DNA of 64,000 nt from Anopheles merus (taxonomy: Eukaryota > Arthropoda > Insecta > Diptera > Culicidae). The position numbers were made by a program, and so were the translations under genes. The stretch spans positions 22,036,366-22,100,365 of the forward strand of contig NC_054081.1 in assembly GCF_017562075.2 (NCBI RefSeq). Reading direction: 5' to 3'. The notes under the pieces were generated by a model, which was not told the DNA's origin, ran no database searches, and worked only from the letters and a program-made list of their open reading frames with translations. Shown one piece after another: positions 55,856-64,000 of this stretch. Position 1 is the first letter of the stretch. The number at the start of each line of letters is the position of its first letter.

Positions 55856-58150
55856 GGCTAAAGAGTAGAGAAGGCCCTACAAGTTTTGCTTGCACGCAAC
55901 TTGGATGCAAGTGAGCAAAAAGTACGGCAGGTGTCGGCCATCTTTTTTTATTCGGGCATGATTTTTGTGTTATGCGCATAGCATAGTCATCGGCGCCTAA
56001 GGGTTTGAAGCGGTTGAAATATTTTGCATAAAATTTCATGAAATTTTTTCACATTTAAAAAAAAAATCATCGTTATGGCGTTTAAATCGTATTCGATTGC
56101 AGACTTTCCCAATGTGTTGATGCTTTTGTCTTCCCTACTGAAAGTTAGATATTAGAGAAAATAACTGAAAATAGATAGGAATATCTTTTTATTCGCTTAA
56201 GCGGTATTTATTTATTATGTTTAAAAACGAACGTTCGGGTACGGGCCCGGATAATCGCGCTAACTGAATTGGTTGATCTGTGATACCACTGTGCAAATTG
56301 ACAGCATAGCACCATTGTTGTTTATAAATCGTTAGCTGTGTAAACATTGCAAATTATCAAATTCAGAAGCGCTTTATACATTATAAACTAAGTTATATAA
56401 TGCCCTATTTGATTACATCTGGTAAAATATTCCTCGTTTACTTGCAGATAATTACGTACTCCCAAATTAAACATCCGATCGTCAATTTATTATAAAAGTT
56501 GAGGCTGATCATCTAAATCAAGTTTGTTCAGAACTGAAGCGGTTGAACCAATTCCGAAAATGACTGTATCAATGTATCAATGTAATCACAATTCGTGATA
56601 CCTTCATTAAACTTTATGGTGACAAATAGTCATTCCTCTTAATAATCGCATAAAAACGCTTGCGGCTACAACATTTTCTACAACAAACCTTACACGCCAC
56701 ACAAAGTGAGACACTTGAGTGACGATAAGTACCGTCGTTAATTTTTCGCTATCAAGCAATAATTTACCTTTGTTCTTTTTAGGATGTAGGTGTGAATATA
56801 CATTGCTGTGTGACAAGTGGTTTTTTTTAACTTGGACGATTGTATTGGTATAGCAAAACTCTTTTCAAAAAAACATGGAAACAAGCCAAACACGAAAATA
56901 TTTATACATGGTCCATAATGCAAACTGGATGGGTGGATATACTTACGAATCAAATTGGTCATAAAGGCTATATTTAACAAATAGCGCTATATGAATATGT
57001 CACAGTTTTTTTTTATCTTGGCTCACAGCAGTTGATTATAAAGATTCGTCATCCTTATTTTAACTGCCCGGTAGATTAAGATGGTGATCCAATGGAGCGT
57101 TTGGTCTCAAAGCAGCTTTTGCAAACGCCGAATACGTAACGTTCGATCACTTAATCCGCATAACCGATATAAAATAGGTAATACAGCTGTAGCTGAGGCT
57201 GGATAACCTACGGCTTGTAACATCTCGTACTGCTCGTTAACTCGTGAGGCGAGCATTTATGTACAGGTCAAAGAAATTGCCTCATCACTCAGAAAGAAAG
57301 AACTCATCACTCCAACTCATACGTTATCCAAATCATATCACATAGATCACATCACCCAGCGTTGAACGGCCTTAGACCTAATTGAAACGAATGTTTTCTC
57401 CACATAACGTAATCCTTTCTTGTGTAAGTAGTGTATCTCAGAAGACTGCTTGATGCTGTTTTCAAAATGGGGTCAAAAAGTGAACCATTGTGTTTTCTAA
57501 AAGGTGTTAGTTACACGTAGGTGTGTTCTTTAGAACCACCTTTGATTTGTTAGCGCAAAAGAAATGCGTCGCTTCTTTCCATCGAGGATAACCATATGCA
57601 TAAATCCAACGCCTCCGACGGCTCCGACGGCTCCGGACAATTCCGACGGCTCCGACGGCTGCAACGGCTCCAACGGCTCCGAAGGCTCCGGACGGCTCCG
57701 GACGGCGCCGACGGCTCCGACAGCTCCGGACGGCTCCGAATGCTCCAGCTGTCGACTAGTGGCTCCGGACGGCTCCGACGGCTCCGGGCGGAATCGACGG
57801 TTTGAATTATTCGGAATCGGAGCCGGAGTAGCAATGCTCGGAAGCGATTCCGAGCCGTGGGTGCGATTCCGAGCCGTGGGTGCGATTCCGAGCCGTGGGT
57901 GCGATTCCGGTGACCCATCATGTGTATATCGTGAAATTTGCGTATGTTTTACCACGATAGCTAGATGTCCGAACATTTCGAAGTCTCTACGCATGACATA
58001 AAAAAAGAATTTAACTGCGAATGTATCGTCCAGGGCGCGCGCGAGAGACGTATCACTGTCCTGTGCAGTACTACTCAGGAGGCTCGAGATGCTAAAATTG
58101 TATTGGCGAATGTTGTCACAATAATGATAAGAATGAATTAATGTATATTA
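55856..58150. repeat. A': second copy of the outer half of arm A
   Basis: From GGCTAAAGAGTAGAGAAG (55856) it follows 45217-47270 with a few percent difference and stops near 58150, before the region of the Merlin gene. It therefore lacks the inner 3 kb of arm A. Contains a minisatellite (57605-57800) and three 20-bp units (57841-57905). Confidence 0.92.
57605..57905. repeat. Minisatellite, A' copy, expanded
   Basis: GGCTCCGAC/GGCTCCGGA units as in arm B, then TGCGATTCCGAGCCGTGGG repeated three times, an expansion not seen in arms A and B. Confidence 0.88.
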
Positions 58151-58178
58151 CCAAACCAAATCAAATTACGTACGATCT

Positions 58179-60175
58179 GTGCTTTATCAGTTAATTACCC
58201 AGGGATTAAAGTTGGGGCAATAGGGTCGTTTGCATGTTTTGACAGTTAAACCGTTAAACCACAATGTAAACAATCGGTTGTGCTTTAGCAATAAATCACA
58301 GCCAAAGCATCAAGAGCAAAGGTGTTTTTTTGGATTGGTGTTAAACTGTGTTTTTGGTGTTTTGTGCGATATTTTTTAATTGTTTAGGAAATTTTAAAAT
58401 CATAGCGGTGATTTATTCGGCATTTATCGGAAATTTAATTTTATAAAAGTGTAGAGCAGAGAGGAAAAAAAGAAATTTAGAATACAAATGAGCGAGCTTA
58501 GCCAGGTTAAGTCGATAGGGCAGTTAGCGGTTTTAACGCAGGTTAGGCAACAGGTAGTGCGACTGATGCAGGATGCAGGATTGTTAAGGACAGAACAGGA
58601 ATGTGAGAAGTGCCACCACTCGATGGTTTTGCGAGGTACGCAAAGAAGGAATGCGTACAAATGGATTTGTGCAAACGACGATTGTGAAGGTTCGGAATGC
58701 TCTATCCGGAAGGGTAGTGTGTTCCAAAACTCAAGATTGTCGCTTGCACAACTTCTCCGCATTACCTTAGAGTGGTCGCAAAACTCACACGTGAAGCGTA
58801 CTAGGGCCGAGTCAGGTGTTAGCCGCAAAACGGTTAATGAATGGTTTAAGCTTCTTAGGGAAAAATGTAGTGCGTATGTTGAGGAGAATAGGCGGCTGAT
58901 AGGAGGTCCAGGACTAACGGTGGAGATCGACGAGTCCCTCATCGTAAAACGTAAGTACAACCGAGGCCGATTGCCAAGGACTGGGGAGCTATGGTTGGTA
59001 GGGGATATTTGTAGGGAAAGTAAAGAAATTTTCTTAGAGATAGTCGGTAGGAGAACTAGGGAAAATTTGCACGACCTAATCCTCGAGAGTGTTGATTGGG
59101 GCACCACAATCATGACCGATTGTTGGAGAGCATACGACACTCTCGAGGATTATGGATACGTGCCTAAAAAGGTGAATCATTCAGTTAGCTTTGTAAATCC
59201 AGAAGATAGGGAAATTCATACACAGACAATAGAAAATTTATGGGGTAAAATTAAGCCATTTTTGAGGAGCAAGGGAACAAACAAGAAGACGTTGATCTCG
59301 TACATCAGAGAGTACGAGTTCAAACGGTGTAGTACGAATGTTTTTGAAAGCATTCTGCTCGCCTTAAAAGCTGAGTAGGCCCAGCTTAGGACCAGCATAG
59401 GGACCAAGATCCATTTATTTTTTTACGACTATTTTAATCACATTTTATCATTCAAGGTGGCTAGCAAATGCTGAGAAGTGTTTTAAGCACGATTAAAATA
59501 ATCATGCTCACACATTTTCAGAACTCCGACCCCAACCTCCACGTGGTGCTGGCTGGACTACAACTGTTGCACAAAATGTGCATGATGTATGCGGCGTGCG
59601 GAGTGAGTGTCAAACGGTACGTGGTTAATACTAATAATAAGAAAAACAATTGCTATTGTAGTCACAATATATGACACATTTTCTTTTATATTGCTTACAG
59701 ATACTTCATCTAAGCTGCTCAACGTTTTCTTCCTCTGCTGCGGTATCGGAATCGTAACATCGTAAATATGGTGAGTCCTTCATAGCACATGATTAGTAAT
59801 TCTAACCATTAACATGCAATATTGTTTCTTCTACCAGGCCCCAGCGACCTATTTCTATTGTTGCGACAAATGTCAGCACGCGTCGAGTCCACAATACAAC
59901 AACGATATCAACAATCCGAACTGAATGTAATGTGTAGCTTAATAGATAATAACTTTGTAAAAAAAAAGATTAAATAATAGACCATAAAACGTTTTACTTT
60001 TTATTGGCGAACTATACACGAACTACACATCGTACTGTTCTCTCGCTCTCAGGCAGTTCGAGTTTTGGATTGAGTGATGGATTTTTGTATGTATTTGTTC
60101 ATTAATTGACGTATTTAATTTTAATAATAACGTTGTAATTTTCAAAGTACTTTGCACATTTTGTAAATAACAAAA
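58179..60175. repeat. B': deleted copy of arm B
   Basis: Starts GTGCTTTATCAGTTAATTAC, like the inner end of arm A's complement, follows arm B through the Merlin gene, lacks about 0.4 kb (near 59580) and 0.55 kb (near 59885), and ends near 60175. The second deletion removes most of the small Cys-rich reading frame. Confidence 0.9.
58488..59378 (+). CDS. Merlin-type transposase, copy 3 (B')
   Basis: 296-codon intact frame with about eight amino-acid differences from copy 2, for example Val for Asp19, Asp for Asn65, Ile for Asn152, Asp for Gly173 and Pro for His226. Catalytic Asp148, Asp211 and Glu249 and all zinc-type cysteines are kept. It is the oldest diverged of the three yet still open. 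Confidence 0.92.
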   Translation: MSELSQVKSIGQLAVLTQVRQQVVRLMQDAGLLRTEQECEKCHHSMVLRGTQRRNAYKWICANDDCEGSECSIRKGSVFQNSRLSLAQLLRITLEWSQNSHVKRTRAESGVSRKTVNEWFKLLREKCSAYVEENRRLIGGPGLTVEIDESLIVKRKYNRGRLPRTGELWLVGDICRESKEIFLEIVGRRTRENLHDLILESVDWGTTIMTDCWRAYDTLEDYGYVPKKVNHSVSFVNPEDREIHTQTIENLWGKIKPFLRSKGTNKKTLISYIREYEFKRCSTNVFESILLALKAE

Positions 60176-60249
60176 GAAAAATTAAATATAAAACATAACA
60201 TTTCCAAGATCACATAAATGCATTTATTCGTACCGTACCATTATATATA

Positions 60250-60645
60250 GCCACACACTTTACACAACAATAACAAGGGCGCTAAAGATTCTGGCGAGAT
60301 GCGCGAAGCAAATTAATGCGACTCAACACATTTGCTATCGTCATGCCGGGCTCATACGCATCAGATGCCGCATTCAGAGCAAGACATATACGCAAAAACG
60401 GGTCTCGAGAGGCGAAGGCCGTCCTTGTCTCTGGGATGGTCAGCATCGCCCGAGGGCGGAGGGTTCTTGCAGGCACGTATAGCTGTATCGACGAGAGCAA
60501 AGCCGGACAATCGATGCTACCGTTGAGAAGCCAAACGATAAAAGCCAGCCTAGCATTTCGTATTCGGTTGTCGAGTTGGGGTAACCCGAGCAACAAACAC
60601 CTTGTTGTGTAGTCGTTGTTGCTGCCCTACGAACGGAGCGCGAAA
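60250..60645 (-). pseudogene. Q-like LINE 3' end, 5'-truncated
   Basis: Minus-strand C-terminus (LLGLPQLDNRIRNARLAFIV, GSIDCPALLSSIQLYVPAR, ending LLRASRQNL) very similar to 32200-32529. Only the last 120 or so codons and the 3' UTR are present. A shift by one base near 60630 separates the first few codons. Confidence 0.82.
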
Positions 60646-60718
60646 TATTAAAAGAGTGTTAGCAATCACTACGTTAAGCAATCGTAGAAAACTGGGGAAA
60701 AAATATCGGGCTAGGATT

Positions 60719-60934
60719 CTTCTTCTTCTTCTTTGGCTCAACAACCGATGTCGGTCAAGGCCTGCCTGTACCCACTTGTGGGCTTTGGCTTTCAGTGACT
60801 AATTGATTCCCCCCCCCCCCATAGCAGGATAGTCAGTCCTACGTATGGCGGCGCGGTCTATTTGGGGATTGAACCCATGACGGGCATGTTGTCAAGTTGT
60901 ACGAGTTGACGACTGTACTACGAGACCGGCTTCG
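60719..60934 (-). mobile_element. SINE200-like element
   Basis: (CTT)n tail at the left, head GCCGGTCTCG at the right, flanked by GGGCTAGGATT on both sides (60708-60718, 60935-60945). Confidence 0.92.
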
Positions 60935-60945
60935 GGGCTAGGATT

Positions 60946-62224
60946 ACATTCCCTAAATATGTATGTGACAAAGGGAAATTGTTAGATTCTGCCAAAAATC
61001 GCTGTTGAGGTTTTTTTTTTGCTTTTGTTTGATCGAATCATTTTAGAACCGTTATTCACTAATTTGATTGAATACTAAATACTTCACTAATTAATTGATG
61101 GTTCTCATGGCCATTTAAAAAATATAAAAAAATGTATACATATTTTGATTTGTATTTTCAATACAATACACGTAAAGATTTTTTTTGTTATTTTTTTTAA
61201 TTGTTCGAAAAATAATTTTGATAATTATTCTTATAAAACTCGTAAAACCTACCTTAAAAAATTATAATAAAAACTTCTTAAAATCGTTAAAATATATTTT
61301 TCTCTTAAACCTGTCGAGAGTATAGGGCCAATTATGTGACTCAAGTGTTTTAGAAAAAGTATCAAAATACTCATTTTCTATTAAGATCCATTTTAGAGCA
61401 CTCGATTTGTCTCTGGTTTGATATATCTAAGTGAACGAAGGTCATTTGCATTACCTGACTCAAACGGAGACCGTTTTTTGTCCAACAGCTTTCCGTCAGG
61501 TTAAAGCTACGGAAATCGTTCAGTTTTATGGTTTAACTATTAAATACATATTCTTAAATCAAACGTATTGCATGTAATTACATTCAGAAGGAATTTTTTT
61601 TTGTAATTATTCACTTGAAAAATGGTGGGAATAACAAAACACACAGAGATGGGAGAATCATACCACAAGCGCTACTTTTCATGACATTGCCAAACACATT
61701 TAAAGAACAATAATATGCCACACGTAGAAATAATTTTAAATTGGTACGATACTTCCTGCGTTACGCGTTGCAATTTGTGTTGGCAAACAAATTCATTTCA
61801 GCTCTATTTGGTAGCAATGTTTCGAGTCAACGAAAGAAGTCTCTAACAAGCTTTTATAATACCGATTTTGTTTCAGTTCGTGTAGCGCGGTTTTGTTTGA
61901 TACTTTTCCGTTTGAATCAGATAATCGACACTTATGATATTTATATTTTTGAACGATTTTTAAATGCGTTATTTAGCACAAAAAACATGTTTTTTGAAGT
62001 ATCTTTATAGTTATGGTACGACCATACATTTGTTTTTTTCGTAATAAGTCGTGTAAAAATGTTTTAAAAATAAAAAATCTACAAATATGTTAAATAGTAT
62101 TCAGCACATCTCATACATTCATTGTTTTTATTTATCTCTTACGGATTTTCCGCAAATCGCGAAATACGACTGTTCATATAGTTGTGGTAGGCGCTCTATT
62201 AAGGACAAAGTATCCGGCTGCGTT
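60946..62224. other. AT-rich, no gene recognised
   Basis: Strongly AT-rich; the longest frame (61741-62010) has no motif and lacks an ATG context. Confidence 0.35.
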
Positions 62225-62440
62225 CTCGTTCAAGCCGATCTCATGGTACAGTCGTCAACTCGTACGACTTAACAACATGCCCGTCATGGGTTCAAGCCCC
62301 AAATAGACCGTGCCGCCATACGTAGGACTGACTATCCTGCTATGGGGGGAAATCAATAAGTCACTGAAAGCCAACCCCACAAGTGGGTTGGCAGGCCTTG
62401 ACCGGCATCGGTTGTTGAGCCAAAAGAAGAAGAAGAAGAA
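62225..62440 (+). mobile_element. SINE200-like element, full length
   Basis: Head with TGGTACAGTCGTCAACTCG, box B-like GGGTTCAAGCCCC, TACGTAGGACTGACTATCC and (AAG)n tail. Flanked by TCCGGCTGCGTT (62213-62224, 62441-62452). Confidence 0.93.
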
Positions 62441-62607
62441 TCCGGCTGCGTTATACTTAACATATCTCAAAAGCTCTTTTAAGCAAGTATTACCTCTTAG
62501 GTCAATACGCCAAACAGAAGAAAATAAAGAATGATATGTTTAATCCTTTGACAGTCTCAAAAATTTTAGAAATTGCGCAAACCCTTAATGAAGTGATGGC
62601 AAAAAGT

Positions 62608-63170
62608 TTACCAAAGGAAATAATTTTGGCCCATTATGCAAACCGTTGCTTTACACAAAAGATGAAGAGCAATATGTGTCAAAATCATTGAATTATTTCC
62701 ATCCCCTTTCCCTACGCGACAATGAATCGAAACGGGGAACAAAAGCACAGCCCGAAGCGACCATGATTCTCCAGGATCAACAATTCTCCAGGATGCTCGG
62801 TCCCTGGCTGCAGCCTCCCATCCATGCAGACACCCGATCTCCGTCAGGTCACGCTTCACCTGGTCCAGCCATCGAGTTCGCTGTGCTCCCCTGCGCCTTA
62901 TGCCGAACTGGGGGTCGCTGTCGAACACCTTCTTGGTGGGGCATGAGTAGGGCATCCTCATGACATGCCCCAGCCATCGTATCCTGCCAGCTTTCGCCAC
63001 CGTCAGGATGCTCGGTCCGCCGTACAGCTCAGCAAGCTCGTGGTTCATCCTTCTCCTCTACACTCCATGCTCGAACACACCGCCAAAGACGGTCCGGAGG
63101 ATGTGTCGCTCAAACACGCCCAGAGCGTTTGCATCCTCTGCATGGTTCAATTGTATTGATGTCTAATCGG
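62608..63170 (-). pseudogene. RTE-like LINE 3' end, truncated
   Basis: C-terminal RTE-type sequence: ALGVFERHILRTVFGGVFEH, a TAG in place of the usual Trp, then RRRMNHELAELYGGPSI, GRIRWLGHVMRMP, TRWLDQVKRDLTEIG. The 5' side is missing. Clade named from the RWLGHV.RM signature. Confidence 0.72.
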
Positions 63171-63330
63171 ACATAGGCCGTATCGGCTGGGCCGTAATAA
63201 TTAAACAAATAATTAAAAAAATAAATCGTACGATACCAACAAATTGTGGGAACAAACCAAACATATAAAAGATACGACGAATAAATCGTGAGACGAGCCC
63301 AAAAAATTATGGGAACCAACAAATAAACCG

Positions 63331-63541
63331 GGGCCGGTATGGTGATACAGTCGTCAACTCGTAGGACTTAACAACAACATGTCCGTCATTGGTTCAAGCC
63401 CTCAATGGACCGTATCCCCATACATAGGACTGACTAACCTGTGATAGTAATCAATGTGTCACAGAAAGCCAAATCTATGAGTGGTACAGGCAGGCCTTCG
63501 CCGACAACGGTTGTTGTTCCAAAGAAGAAGAGGAAGATTCG
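63331..63541 (+). mobile_element. SINE200-like element, diverged
   Basis: GATACAGTCGTCAACTCG head, GGTTCAAGCCCTC box, GAAGAAGAGGAAG tail; flanked by ATAAACCG (63323-63330, 63542-63549). Confidence 0.9.
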
Positions 63542-63549
63542 ATAAACCG

Positions 63550-64000
63550 TAGGAAATACTGTAATAGTGTAAATAAATGACTACAAAAAAAAATAACATG
63601 ACTACTTAAAAAAAGCAAACTCACATTCGTTTGTCTCACTTTAGAGCTTTGATTTTTCATTCGAAAGTGAGATGTTGTTTTCAAATGGATATCTAGCACT
63701 ACACAAACTAAGCGCTAGGCATCGATCTTTTGTCGGTTAAGAATTGCTCAATTTACCAGGTCACTCGATGCTTTATTCAATTTAAATCATGCTCCAGTTA
63801 GCTATGGAGCTCAACAATAATTTTTTGTTTTTATTGAAAAACTAGGAAAGAATTAATATTTTAAACAATGTGGCAGCTGTGCTAAAAAGGAATGGCGGGT
63901 CTTTTGATCCGTTTCTTGTCTATCTTCGACGTTTCAATTAGCTCTTCCATCTTTTTGACTTCCATGCTTCCTTGAACTCACATACTTCACATCGAATCAC
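63550..64000. other. No gene seen
   Basis: AT-rich end of the window; no motif. Confidence 0.35.

Noticed and set aside
62281..62310. tRNA gene suggested by a box B-like GGTTCAAGCCCC
   Set aside because: Part of a SINE with flanking duplications and an AAG tail; no cloverleaf.

Overview
The window looks like repeat-rich, probably heterochromatic DNA from a mosquito of the Anopheles gambiae group. The main reason is five copies of a tRNA-derived SINE that I recognise as the SINE200 family of that group, most with clear target-site duplications. Short dipteran introns of 66-90 bp, Q/T1-like (CR1-type) non-LTR elements, BEL/Pao and Ty3/gypsy elements and many TA-flanked MITEs agree. The species is inferred from memory of these families. 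Nothing here is bacterial.

Layout. 1-3.96 kb: decayed two-gene DNA transposon, a Tnp2/CACTA-like transposase convergent with a DUF4806-like gene. 6.9-7.77 kb: last two exons of a prosaposin-like host gene with stop and poly(A) signal. 8.6-10.1 kb: hAT-like element broken by a (TA)n tract. 10.1-14.9 kb: decayed gypsy-clade LTR retrotransposon. 14.9-21 kb: TIR element, two interlocked MITEs, (TA)n, LINE tail, more MITEs. 20.3-25 kb: dead Q/T1-like LINE containing a MITE and an LTR fragment, then a BEL/Pao 3' part (integrase, PPT, 301-bp LTR). 26.3-32.5 kb: another Q-like LINE split by an almost complete, young mag-like Ty3/gypsy element (26660-31320) with 186-bp LTRs and a 5-bp target duplication. 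32.7-35.5 and 40.4-42.4 kb: gag-protease parts of two BEL/Pao elements in opposite orientations. 36-40.4 kb: low-copy sequence with GT repeats and a possible small spliced gene.

The most striking region is 43.4-60.2 kb. Two almost identical arms of about 5 kb (A, 43427-50196; B, 50349-55855) face each other across a spacer of about 150 bp. Each arm carries an intact 296-codon Merlin/IS1016-type transposase gene next to what looks like a small multi-exon gene encoding a 44-residue cysteine-rich protein, plus a GGCTCC-type minisatellite. The outer end of the palindrome is followed by a second, deleted copy of the same arrangement (A' 55856-58150, B' 58179-60175) with a third intact Merlin transposase. 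An hAT element sits in arm A with an 8-bp duplication, and arm B keeps the empty site. This relative order shows that the hAT insertion came after the arm duplication, or was removed from B.

60.2-64 kb: LINE 3' end, three SINEs, an RTE-like LINE 3' end and AT-rich DNA. Most coding sequence belongs to transposable elements. The only host-like genes I can support are the prosaposin end and, less surely, the small spliced genes at 39 kb and in the palindrome arms.
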